Source: Ilumatobacteraceae bacterium (lineage in GTDB: Bacteria > Actinomycetota > Acidimicrobiia > Acidimicrobiales > Ilumatobacteraceae). From it: DNA of 59,469 bases. A program made the position numbers and the translations under genes. Shown here in pieces: positions 50,734 to 59,094 of this stretch (the stretch's first letter is position 1; every line of letters starts with the position of its first letter). The DNA lies in contig JAOBWK010000043.1 of NCBI GenBank assembly GCA_025463305.1, positions 1 to 59,469 of the forward strand, in the 5' to 3' direction. The notes under the pieces were generated by a model, which made no database searches, was not told the origin of the DNA, and saw only the letters and a program-made list of their open reading frames with translations.

Positions 50734-51885
50734 ATGATCACCGCGATCTCTGCCGACTCCCACGTCACCGAGCCCGGCGACTGCTACACCTCCACCATCG
50801 ACCCCGCGTACCGCGACCGCGCGCCCGTCGCGCTCGATCATCCGGTGATGGGCGCGGCGATGTCGGTCGACAACGGCCGCACCGTCATCCCCTACGGGAT
50901 GATCGCCGCGGCTGGTCGGCCGTGGGACCGGATCAGCCCGAGCGAGCACGTCGGCTGGGACGAGCTGCACGCCGGCGGTTGGGATCCTGCTGCCCGGCTC
51001 GCCGAGCAGGACCGCGACGGTGTGCGCAGCGAAGTGATCTACCCGTCGGTGGGGATGATCATCTGCAACCATCCCGACACCGACTACAAGAAGGCCTGCT
51101 TCGACGCGTACAACCGCTGGCTCGCCGAGTTCACGGCGGCCGCGCCCGAGCGGCTGATCGGCCTCGGTCAGACCGCACTGCGCAGCGTGGAGGAGGGCAT
51201 CGCCGACCTCGAGTCGATGCGCGAGATGGGCCTGCGCGGCGCGATGCTGCCCGGTTTCGCCGGCTGCCACGCGGACGGCGACTACGACGATCCGCGCTGG
51301 GATCCGTTCTGGCGTGCGGCGATCGAGCTGGAGATGCCGCTGTCGTTCCACATCCTCACCGGCAGCGGCCAGCTCGGCGATCCGACGTTCCGCGGTCCGA
51401 AGATGAACTCGTTCCTCGGCATCATCCGCGGCTGCCAGGACATCATCGGCACGCTCATCTTCGGCGGCGTCTTCGACCGGGTGCCCGGGCTGCGGGTGAT
51501 CAGTGCCGAGGCCGATGCCGGCTGGGCGCCACACTGGATGTACCGCGCCGACCACGCCGTCGAACGGCATCGCAACTGGCTCGGCTCCGGCAACCTGCAG
51601 CGCCGGCCGAGCGAGTACTTCCGCGACAACGTGTACGTCACGTTCCAGGACGACTGGGTGGCGTTCCAGATCACGGAGCTGATGAACCACGAGCGGCTGC
51701 TGTGGGCGAGTGACCACCCGCACTCGGACTCGACGTTCCCCGAATCGCAGCGGATGCTCGCCGAGCAGACCGCGCACCTCACCGACGACGTGCGCGACGA
51801 CATCGCGTGGCGCAACTGCGCTGCGCTCTACGGAATCGAGATGGACATGGACAGCACGACACAGGACGAGGCGGCAGCAGCATGA
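50734..51885 (+). CDS. Amidohydrolase-2 family hydrolase or decarboxylase
   Basis: 383 aa. AISADSHVTEPGDCYTSTI opening is the family's SDSHVxEP metal motif. EQDRDGVRSEVIYPSVGM, DAYNRWLAEFTAAAPERLIG, the LSFHILTGSG His, GGVFDRVPGLRVISAEADAG and the C-terminal LLWASDHPHSDSTFP Asp follow the ACMSD/gamma-resorcylate decarboxylase pattern. It either hydrolyses a C-N bond or decarboxylates a small acid. Spacing of 27 bp from the first deacylase; its stop overlaps the second deacylase start by 4 bp. Confidence 0.9.
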   Translation: MITAISADSHVTEPGDCYTSTIDPAYRDRAPVALDHPVMGAAMSVDNGRTVIPYGMIAAAGRPWDRISPSEHVGWDELHAGGWDPAARLAEQDRDGVRSEVIYPSVGMIICNHPDTDYKKACFDAYNRWLAEFTAAAPERLIGLGQTALRSVEEGIADLESMREMGLRGAMLPGFAGCHADGDYDDPRWDPFWRAAIELEMPLSFHILTGSGQLGDPTFRGPKMNSFLGIIRGCQDIIGTLIFGGVFDRVPGLRVISAEADAGWAPHWMYRADHAVERHRNWLGSGNLQRRPSEYFRDNVYVTFQDDWVAFQITELMNHERLLWASDHPHSDSTFPESQRMLAEQTAHLTDDVRDDIAWRNCAALYGIEMDMDSTTQDEAAAA

Positions 51886-53537
51886 GCGAGATCGTGATCC
51901 GCGGTGGCACCGTCATCGACGGCACCGGCAACCCCGGCGTGCTCGCCGATGTCGCGATCGACGGCGGGCGGGTGACCGCGATCGGCCACGGGCTCGACGG
52001 CGATGTCGTGCTCGACGCCACCGGTTGTGTGGTGGCGCCGGGCTTCATCGACATCCACACCCACTACGACGCGCAGGTGTTCTGGGACCCGGGCCTGACG
52101 CCGTCGTGCTTCCACGGCGTCACCACGGTCGTCGCCGGCAACTGCGGGTTCTCCATCGCGCCCACCCGCCCCGAGCACCGCGACCTCATCGCGCGCACGC
52201 TCGAACAGGTCGAGGACATGGACGTCGCCGCGCTCGCCGCCGGCGTGCCGTGGGAGACGTTCACGACGTTCCCCGAGTACCTCGCCTCCGTCGAGGCGAG
52301 CGGCCTCGGCCTCAACTTCGCCGCCTACATCGGCCACACCGCGCTCCGCCTGTTCGCGATGGGCGACGAGGCCTATGACCGCACCGCAACAGCCGACGAG
52401 GTCACCGAGATGCAGGGCATCCTCCACGAGGCGCTCGATGCGGGCGCGGCCGGCTTCGCGACGAGCTTCGCGCCGACCCATCGTGGTGCTGACGGCAAGC
52501 CGGTTCCGAGCCGCCTCGCCGATCGCGCCGAGGTCGAGGCGCTGCTCGGCACGCTGGGCGACAGCGGCCGCGGCGTCGCGGCGTTCACGCCGGGCGGGAC
52601 CCTGGGCATCGACGACCTGTACGAGCTGCAGCCGCGCATCGGCGTGCCGTTCACGTACACCGCGATGCTGACGATGCCGACCGGCAGCCACCTGCGCCTG
52701 ATGGACGTGAACCGGGCGGGCTGGGAGGCCGGCGCGCAGGTCTGGCCACAGGTGTCGCCGCGCCCGCTGCGGTTCTCCATGTCGATGGCCGAGCCGTTCA
52801 CGCTCAACGTCAACCCTCGCTTCGGCGATCTGATGGCCGGCGACGCCGACGCCCGCCGCGCGGCCTACGCCGATCCGGCGTGGCGCGAGCAGGCAGTGGC
52901 CGGCTGGGTGGGAGCCACCTTCGGCATCCCGCGCTGGGAGACCTACGAGATCGCCGAGTCCGCAGCCCATCCCGAGCTGGCCGGACGGCGGCTGACCGAG
53001 ATCGCCGACGAGCGCGGTGCGACGCCGTTCGACGTGCTGCTCGATCTCGCCGGTGACGAGCTGACCATCCGCGTCGCCTGCATGGTGGCCAACGACGATC
53101 CGATCGAGGTCGCCAAGGTGCTGCTCGAGGAGCACTGCACGCTCGGGCTGTCCGACGCCGGCGCGCACGTCGGCCAGCTGTGCGATGCCCCGCAGGCCAC
53201 CGACTACCTCGGCAACTGGGTGCGCGACCGGAAGCTGCTCCCGATCGAGGAGGCGGTGCGCCGGCTCACGTCGGTGCAGGCCGATCTGTTCGGCTTCGCC
53301 GACCGCGGCCGGCTCGTGCCCGGTGCGTGGGCCGACGTCGTGGTGTTCGATCCCGACACGGTCGCGCCGGGTCCGCTGCGCCGGCTGGCCGACTTCCCGG
53401 CCGGATCCGAGCGGCTCACCGCGGACCAGCCGACCGGCGTGCGGCACGTGCTCGTCAACGGCGTGCCGATCCAGGTCGACGGCGTCCACGACGACGCGGT
53501 TCGTCCGGGTCAGCTCGTCAAGCCGTCGGCGCGCTGA
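51882..53537 (+). CDS. Second N-acyl-D-amino-acid-deacylase-type amidohydrolase
   Basis: 551 aa, paralogous along its whole length to the product of 49006-50706 (same opening IVIRGGTVIDGTGNPG, PGFIDIHTHYDAQVFWDPG, HGVTTVVAGNCGFS, GLSDAGAHVGQL and FADRGRLVPGAWADVVVF). HTH replaces HAH in the first metal motif. The pair flanking one amidohydrolase-2 gene suggests two related substrates or a heteromeric enzyme. ATG 51882 overlaps the previous stop by 4 bp. Its last 20 bp overlap the converging 626-aa gene. Confidence 0.9.
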   Translation: MSEIVIRGGTVIDGTGNPGVLADVAIDGGRVTAIGHGLDGDVVLDATGCVVAPGFIDIHTHYDAQVFWDPGLTPSCFHGVTTVVAGNCGFSIAPTRPEHRDLIARTLEQVEDMDVAALAAGVPWETFTTFPEYLASVEASGLGLNFAAYIGHTALRLFAMGDEAYDRTATADEVTEMQGILHEALDAGAAGFATSFAPTHRGADGKPVPSRLADRAEVEALLGTLGDSGRGVAAFTPGGTLGIDDLYELQPRIGVPFTYTAMLTMPTGSHLRLMDVNRAGWEAGAQVWPQVSPRPLRFSMSMAEPFTLNVNPRFGDLMAGDADARRAAYADPAWREQAVAGWVGATFGIPRWETYEIAESAAHPELAGRRLTEIADERGATPFDVLLDLAGDELTIRVACMVANDDPIEVAKVLLEEHCTLGLSDAGAHVGQLCDAPQATDYLGNWVRDRKLLPIEEAVRRLTSVQADLFGFADRGRLVPGAWADVVVFDPDTVAPGPLRRLADFPAGSERLTADQPTGVRHVLVNGVPIQVDGVHDDAVRPGQLVKPSAR

Positions 53538-55398
53538 CGGCCGCAGACCGGTCGGCCGGGACGGTGACGTACTTGGTGAGATCACCGGCGTCGGCGCGTT
53601 CGCCGGGCGGGGCGCACACCCACAACGCCCAATCGCGCGGCGCCAGCTCGGTGTGGAGCGCGTCCACCGTGTGCACGCTCCCGGCCCGCCAGTCGTAGAC
53701 GTCGCGCGAACCGCCGAGGCCGAGCGTGGCGAGGTCGAGGTGATCAGCGATGACGCGGCGCTCGGTGGCGGTGTTGATCGCGACGACGAACGTCCACACC
53801 GCGCCGCCACGGGTCGCCGTCGTGGTGGACCACGCCAGCCGCTCGCCACGCGCCGGCTCGCCGAACAGGCACGGATCGATGAGCCCGAGCGGCCGGTCGA
53901 CGTGGCGGATCCGCCCGTCCGCATCGCACGTGCGCATCACGACATCGATGTCGGTGCGGCCGACGCGATCGCCGATGCCGACGGGCCCGGCCGACATGCA
54001 CGCGAGCAGCGCTTCGAGCTCGGCGTGCTCGTCGCCGTCGATGGGATCGCCGCCTGCGATCTGTCGGCTCGAGAAGAAGCAGTCCTTGAACGCGGCGAGC
54101 CCGAGCGCGCTCGCCAGCCGGTTCACCGTGAGGTACCACGTCCACAGCAGCGCCGAGTCGGCGGCGAAGCGGTAGTCGTCGCTGGTGCGCACGGCGACGA
54201 CGTGGTCGAGGCCCGCTGCGAACACGAGGTCGGCGGGCGTCGCCATCGACCAGATCAGATCGACGCCGGATTCGTCGGCCAGCGCGTCGAGGCCGCGCTG
54301 CCACTCGGCCGAGCGGTCGGGGACGGCGCGCAGCTGGCGGACGCCGAACCAGTAGAGCAGCATCCAGTCCTGCTCGATCGCGCAGACGCCCCACCGGCGC
54401 GCATCGTCGAACCAGCGACGGAAGAACATCGGATCGACGGGTTGGGCGGCGAGCGCATCGACCCACCACTCGCCGTCCGCGAGGTACGGCGACTGTGGCG
54501 AGACGTGGCGCGAGTGGATCACCAGCGGCGGCCGTCCGAGCCGATCGGCGAACTGCTCGATCGGATCGAGCGCAGCGCCTGTCGTGCTCGCGGCCGGCGA
54601 GTCGAACGCGTCGAGCTGTGGCTGCCACTGCAGCATCCCCGACGGCGGCACCTCCTCCGGGTAGCCGATCTCGGCGATGGGTCGTGCCACCTCGTGCTGG
54701 TAGCACCACGAGTCGAGTTCGACGGCGAGGATCGGCACGCCGTCGGCCCGCAGTGCCTCGACGGCCTCAGCCACGCTCGTGCCGATCGTGCGGCCGGGCT
54801 CGGTGCGGTACCAGTAGGCGGCGCCGTTGTCGGTCCAGTACGACAGGTGCGATGTGATCGGGTTGGCATCCGTCGACCGCCGACGACGCGCCGGCCGGAG
54901 GTCGTCCGCCCAACGCTCCAGGAGCTCGTCCGCCGACGTGCCGACGAAGATCCCGAGCGTCGTCGTGAAGCCGGCCGGCACCTCGTCGAGATCGCCGTGC
55001 CATCCCCACTGCAGACCGCTGTCGGTCACGGCGATGATCTGCTCGTGCGGATGGTCCAGCGGCGCGAGCAGGACGTGCTGCTGCTCGACACGCGCGAGGA
55101 GCAGCCCGAGCGCGCGTGGCGACTGCAGGTTGTGCGCCGGATGGAAGTCGAAGTCGAGCGCCGGGCCGGCCACCACCGGCAGGGCGAACTGGGTGTACGC
55201 GAACCCGAGGTAGCTCGGCTCGCCGACCACCGACACCGCCGCGTGCGCGCTGGGTCGGGAGAACCGACCCGTCGCGATGCCGGTGAGGTCGCGGGTCGCC
55301 GTCAACCGGACGCGCTCGACACCGTCCGCGTGCGCTCGCTCGAGCACGACCCCGTCGGGCACCACCGGGTCACCGAGCTGGACGAGCGGAGCGGTCAC
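53518..55398 (-). CDS. Large soluble protein, glycoside-hydrolase-like, not recognised
   Basis: 626 aa, no signal peptide. An N-terminal beta-rich domain (about 1-160, YLGFAYTQFALPVVAGPALD) is followed by SHLSYWTDNGAAYWYRTEPG and a middle with alternating strands and acidic ends (ILAVELDSWCY, CAIEQDWMLLYWFG, LIWSMATPADLVF). This resembles the barrel and Asp-bearing strands of alpha-galactosidase-like (GH36/GH31) enzymes. The C-terminus (about 540-626) is beta-rich like the tail domain of such enzymes. I cannot name the family. Start GTG 55398. It converges with the deacylase operon. Confidence 0.65.
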   Translation of the reverse strand: MTAPLVQLGDPVVPDGVVLERAHADGVERVRLTATRDLTGIATGRFSRPSAHAAVSVVGEPSYLGFAYTQFALPVVAGPALDFDFHPAHNLQSPRALGLLLARVEQQHVLLAPLDHPHEQIIAVTDSGLQWGWHGDLDEVPAGFTTTLGIFVGTSADELLERWADDLRPARRRRSTDANPITSHLSYWTDNGAAYWYRTEPGRTIGTSVAEAVEALRADGVPILAVELDSWCYQHEVARPIAEIGYPEEVPPSGMLQWQPQLDAFDSPAASTTGAALDPIEQFADRLGRPPLVIHSRHVSPQSPYLADGEWWVDALAAQPVDPMFFRRWFDDARRWGVCAIEQDWMLLYWFGVRQLRAVPDRSAEWQRGLDALADESGVDLIWSMATPADLVFAAGLDHVVAVRTSDDYRFAADSALLWTWYLTVNRLASALGLAAFKDCFFSSRQIAGGDPIDGDEHAELEALLACMSAGPVGIGDRVGRTDIDVVMRTCDADGRIRHVDRPLGLIDPCLFGEPARGERLAWSTTTATRGGAVWTFVVAINTATERRVIADHLDLATLGLGGSRDVYDWRAGSVHTVDALHTELAPRDWALWVCAPPGERADAGDLTKYVTVPADRSAAVSAPTA

Positions 55399-55534
55399 GG
55401 GAGCCAGTCTCGCCGATGGGCCGACCCCCCGACGATGTCACGGAATGTCAGCGTCAGGCGGACATCCGGTGACATCGTGGGGCGTTGCGGCGTCGGATTG
55501 CCGGGCGACGTCGGCTGCCTGCCATGGTGCAGGG

Positions 55535-56341
55535 GTGGATGAGCGGGCCATGTACGAGCGCGACGGCGACGGCTACGTCGGCACGATCCTGACCCAGGGC
55601 GGCTGGGATCCGGGCGCGGCGCACGGGGGAGCGGCGCTGGCGCTGATCGGGCAGTGCCTCGACGAGGTGCCGACGCTGGTGCCGATGACCGTCAGCCGGT
55701 TCACCGCCGACATCCATCGCCCGGTGCCGCTCGGCCGACGGCTGCACGTGCGGTGGGACGTGATCCGCGAGGGCAAGAAGATCCAGATCGTCGAGCTCCG
55801 GCTGCTCGTCGGCGAGGTCGAGCACGTACGCGTCACCGCGCTGCGGATCCGCGACGAGGCCATCGCCGAGGGCGTGCTCGCGAGCACCACGGACGCTCGC
55901 CCCGCCGACGGGCTGATCCGCCCGGAGGAGGCGATGGACCTCCGCGAGATCGCGCCACACGCGCCCGGCTTCCTGCAGGCGGTCGACATGCGCCGTGCCC
56001 AGACCGTCGACGGCCGATCGATGGGGTCGTGGATCCGCATCACGGCGCCGGTGGTCGCCGGGTCACCGACCAGCCCCACCGCGCGGATGGCCGGGATGTT
56101 CGACTTCGCCAACCTCGTCGGGCTGGCCGATCACCCGACGACGGCCACGATGATCAACCCCGACGTGAACGCCCACGTCCTGCGCTCCCCGACGAGCGAG
56201 TGGATCGCCCTCACCGGCGACACCCGCTTCAACACCGCACAGGGACGGGGCGTGTCGAACGCGACGTTCAGCGATGCCGACGGCGTGTTTGCCTTCGCGA
56301 CCGTCTCGCAGATCCTGCAGACGCGCCCGCCCATCCGCTGA
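55535..56341 (+). CDS. Acyl-CoA thioesterase family protein (double hot-dog)
   Basis: 268 aa, the size of a TesB-like two-hot-dog thioesterase. LTQGGWDPGAAHGGAALALI has the helix-entry motif (WDPxxxHGG), then MTVSRFTADIHRPVPLGRRL and RVTALRIRDE. The second domain carries FDFANLVGLADHPTTATMINPD and GRGVSNATFSDADG. It likely hydrolyses fatty or short acyl-CoA in the cytoplasm. GTG 55535 gives VDERAMYERDG; ATG 55550 is the alternative. It stands alone, 137 bp from the start of the previous divergent gene. Confidence 0.85.
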   Translation: MDERAMYERDGDGYVGTILTQGGWDPGAAHGGAALALIGQCLDEVPTLVPMTVSRFTADIHRPVPLGRRLHVRWDVIREGKKIQIVELRLLVGEVEHVRVTALRIRDEAIAEGVLASTTDARPADGLIRPEEAMDLREIAPHAPGFLQAVDMRRAQTVDGRSMGSWIRITAPVVAGSPTSPTARMAGMFDFANLVGLADHPTTATMINPDVNAHVLRSPTSEWIALTGDTRFNTAQGRGVSNATFSDADGVFAFATVSQILQTRPPIR

Positions 56342-56371
56342 CATCCTGGCCGCTGATCGAGCGGTCCACCG

Positions 56372-58693
56372 TCACGGCCAGTAGCCGTTGACGTCGGCGA
56401 GGAGGTGGGCGGAGGCCTGGGTGTAGATGCACACCTTGCCCCCGGTGCCGATCTTCGACATCACCAGGTTCGGGCTGATCCCGCCGGGTTCGAGGTTGAG
56501 GTTCGACGCGGTCGGCTGCGGGCTGCCACACGGCCACACCGTGACGTAGCCGGCGGCGTCGGCGTCGACACCGGTGACGTTCAGCGCGACGGCCGTCGCG
56601 GTGGCGGGGATCTTCGACGCCCCGACACCCGTGACGGTCAGCTCGATCGTGGTGCCGGCAGCGGGCTTGCCGCCGGCGTAGCCGGTCTGGCCGTCGGCAC
56701 GGGTCTCGAGCAACCGCTCCGGTTGCACGGGCGTGTAGTACGACGCCGCCGGGACGTAGCCGTTGATGTCGGCGATGAGGTCCATCGAGGTCTGGTTGTA
56801 GATGCAGACCTTGCCGCCCTCGCCGATCTCGGCCATCACCAGGTTCGGCGCCGTTCCACCGGCCGGGATGTTGAGGTTCGAGGTCGTCGGCTGCGGGGTG
56901 CCGCACGGCCAGACGGTGACATAGCCAGCACCGTCGGCGCCGGTGCCCGTGATGTTGAGCACCGCGGCGGTCGCGTTCGCCGGCACCGTCGACGTGCCCG
57001 CCCCGGTGACCTGGAGGGCGATGGTGGTGCCGGCGGCCGGCTTGCCGCCGGTGTAACCGGTCTGGCCGTTGGCCCGGGTCTCGAGCAGCCGCTCGGGGAC
57101 GAGTGGCGTGTAGGTCGAGCCGGCCGGCATGTAGCCGTTGATGTCAGCGATGAGGTGCGCGCTGGGCTGGGTGAAGATGCAGACCTTGCCGCCGTCGCCG
57201 ATCTTGGAGATCACCAGGTTCGGCGATGTCGTGCCCGGCACCAGGTTGAGGTTCGACGCCGTCGGCTGCGGCGACCCACACGGCCAGACCGTGACGTAGC
57301 CGGCGCTGTCGACGTCTGTGCCCGTCACGTTCAGCACGACGGCCGTCGCGTTGTCGGGCACCTTCGACGCGCCGACCCCGGTGACGTCGAGCTGGATCGT
57401 CTGACCTGCCGTCGGCTTGGGGCCGGTGTAGCCGACCTGGGTGTCGGGCCGGGTGTCGAGTGCCCGGTCCGGCACGACCGACACGTAGTCCGACGCCGAA
57501 CCGCCACTCGTGCCACCACCACCCGTGCCGCCACCGGTGTTCGGTGGGTTGGCGACCAGCGTGGCGAGGTGATCGTGGTACTTCACGCCGCCTGGCGCCT
57601 TCGGGTGGTAGTCGGCGCCGTCGACGAGCGCGTAGAGCTTGCTGGCCGCGTCGTCGGACGGGTCGTTGACCCACCACGCCCAGGGCAGGTAGCCGATACC
57701 GTGCTGGTCAGCCCACGCCATCGTCGCGTCGAACTGCCCGGTGTCGCCGGCCTCGTAGCCGAACTCCGTCATCAGCACCGGCACGTGCGCCGCGACCGAG
57801 AGGATGGTGGTGTCCCAGCAGTCGTTGCCCGGCGTGTTCCAGCATCCTTGTGCCGGGTAGTTGTGCCAGGCCGCCACGAGCTGGCTGTCGGCAGGCGCAT
57901 GGGCGAGCCAGCCGGTGAGGTCGTTGGAGTAGTTCAGGCCGCCGAGCAGCAGCGGCTGGGTTGCGCCGGTGGCCCGCACCGTGGACACGAGCGTGGCCAT
58001 GCCGACGGCCGGGTACGTCGAGCCATCGAGGTCGGTGTCGTCGTTCACGTTCGGCACCAGGCAGCCACCGCTCTTCCAGCAGTCCCACGTGAGGTTGTTC
58101 GCATCGGGCCTCGAGTACGGCTCGTTGAACAACTCGAACATCGTCGACGCGTCGCTCTTGTAGGCCGTTGCCACCTGCTGCCAGAACGTGACCGACTGGG
58201 CATCGGCCATCGGCCGCTGCCCGAACGCCTGCTTGCCGGCCGGAGCCGTCCAGTGCAGATCGAGGATGGCAACCATCCCAGCGGCGTGGATCGCGTTCAC
58301 GCGCGCCTGGACCCGCGCCTTGTACTGGGACGCCGTCCCGGCTCCGGCGGTCGGGGCGCCGTCGGTGCCGAGCCAGCAGTCCTCGTTGAGCGGGATCCGC
58401 ACCACGTCGATGCCCCACGTCGCCATCGTCTGGGTCTCCACCGCGGGGTGGTCGGGGACGTAGCCCTCGACGCACGCGTACTCCATGTCGGGCCAGTTCG
58501 CGCCGTGCGGCACCCAGGTCTTGCCGGTGCGGGCATCGACGAGCTGGTTGCCGACGACCTTGGGCTGGATCGGCCCGGTCGCGTCCGCGTGCGCCGGGCT
58601 GACGGCGCCGGAGGTGGCGGTGACCGTGCCGGAGGCGAGCAGGAAGAGGGCGAGTGCGGCGCGGCGGAGTGGACGTCGTTGCATGGATCTCAT
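56372..58693 (-). CDS. Secreted GH5-family glycosidase with three tandem C-terminal domains
   Basis: 773 aa from ATG 58693 (ATG 58684 with GGATGAG before it is the alternative). A Sec signal peptide (RRPLRRAALALFLLASGTVT, ending near AHA) is followed by a GH5-like barrel (about 45-385): VVRIPLNEDCWLG, AILDLHWTAPAG, ELFNEPYS with the acid/base Glu, WHNYPAQGCWN and LMTEFGYEAGD with the nucleophile Glu. A Gly/Thr linker leads to three repeats of about 120 aa (about 400-522, 523-645, 646-773). Each starts like P(D/E)RxL(D/E)TR and has GYVTVWPCG, SNLN, PNLV and a final LIADINGY. I know this repeat from many actinobacterial secreted proteins; role unknown. Confidence 0.9.
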   Translation of the reverse strand: MRSMQRRPLRRAALALFLLASGTVTATSGAVSPAHADATGPIQPKVVGNQLVDARTGKTWVPHGANWPDMEYACVEGYVPDHPAVETQTMATWGIDVVRIPLNEDCWLGTDGAPTAGAGTASQYKARVQARVNAIHAAGMVAILDLHWTAPAGKQAFGQRPMADAQSVTFWQQVATAYKSDASTMFELFNEPYSRPDANNLTWDCWKSGGCLVPNVNDDTDLDGSTYPAVGMATLVSTVRATGATQPLLLGGLNYSNDLTGWLAHAPADSQLVAAWHNYPAQGCWNTPGNDCWDTTILSVAAHVPVLMTEFGYEAGDTGQFDATMAWADQHGIGYLPWAWWVNDPSDDAASKLYALVDGADYHPKAPGGVKYHDHLATLVANPPNTGGGTGGGGTSGGSASDYVSVVPDRALDTRPDTQVGYTGPKPTAGQTIQLDVTGVGASKVPDNATAVVLNVTGTDVDSAGYVTVWPCGSPQPTASNLNLVPGTTSPNLVISKIGDGGKVCIFTQPSAHLIADINGYMPAGSTYTPLVPERLLETRANGQTGYTGGKPAAGTTIALQVTGAGTSTVPANATAAVLNITGTGADGAGYVTVWPCGTPQPTTSNLNIPAGGTAPNLVMAEIGEGGKVCIYNQTSMDLIADINGYVPAASYYTPVQPERLLETRADGQTGYAGGKPAAGTTIELTVTGVGASKIPATATAVALNVTGVDADAAGYVTVWPCGSPQPTASNLNLEPGGISPNLVMSKIGTGGKVCIYTQASAHLLADVNGYWP

Positions 58694-58759
58694 CCTGATC
58701 GTTCGGCCCCGGCGCCGAATCGGGGAAACCCCTACACGCGTGAGAACGCGGCTTTCGTC

Positions 58760-58765
58760 TACGTT
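58760..58765 (+). promoter_or_regulatory. Leaderless -10 element of the small ORF at 58772
   Basis: TACGTT ends 6 nt before GTG 58772. A GGGGAAACCCC dyad lies upstream near 58723-58733, between this promoter and the start of the GH5 gene. Confidence 0.4.
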
Positions 58766-58771
58766 GCGGAC

Positions 58772-58966
58772 GTGAGCGTTTTCGACATGGGTGACTGGGA
58801 GGCGGTCGACGTCGGCATCCTCGGCGGCGGCCCGGCACCCGACGACTTCATCGTCACCGACCCGGTCAACGCCACCCACCAGCGCTACCGCAACCGGGTC
58901 ACCGGCCAGGTCATCATCGACCGGATCCGGTTCGTCCCGCCGGCGCCGGAGGACCGTCAAGACTGA
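58772..58966 (+). CDS. Hypothetical small protein (64 aa)
   Basis: No family recognised. Acidic, soluble, with two probable beta strands (DDFIVTDPV, GQVIIDRIRFV) and the Pro-rich end PPAPEDRQD. GTG 58772 is read from a TACGTT promoter 6 nt away; ATG 58787 is inside. It is divergent from the GH5 gene (78-bp spacer). Confidence 0.55.
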   Translation: MSVFDMGDWEAVDVGILGGGPAPDDFIVTDPVNATHQRYRNRVTGQVIIDRIRFVPPAPEDRQD

Positions 58967-59094
58967 GGAAGTTCCCAGTGAGGGCTGCGTCGGCACGGAG
59001 GCGCGCTCAGCACGATGTGCCCATGACATCGGCGGACCGGATCGACCAGTGGGCCAACGGGGCTCCACGGATCTCGCCGACGACGGAGGACATC

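Noticed and set aside
48988..51777. 929-aa open frame opposite the amidohydrolase operon
   Set aside because: Same antisense artefact: Val/Arg/Ala-rich composition and no motif.
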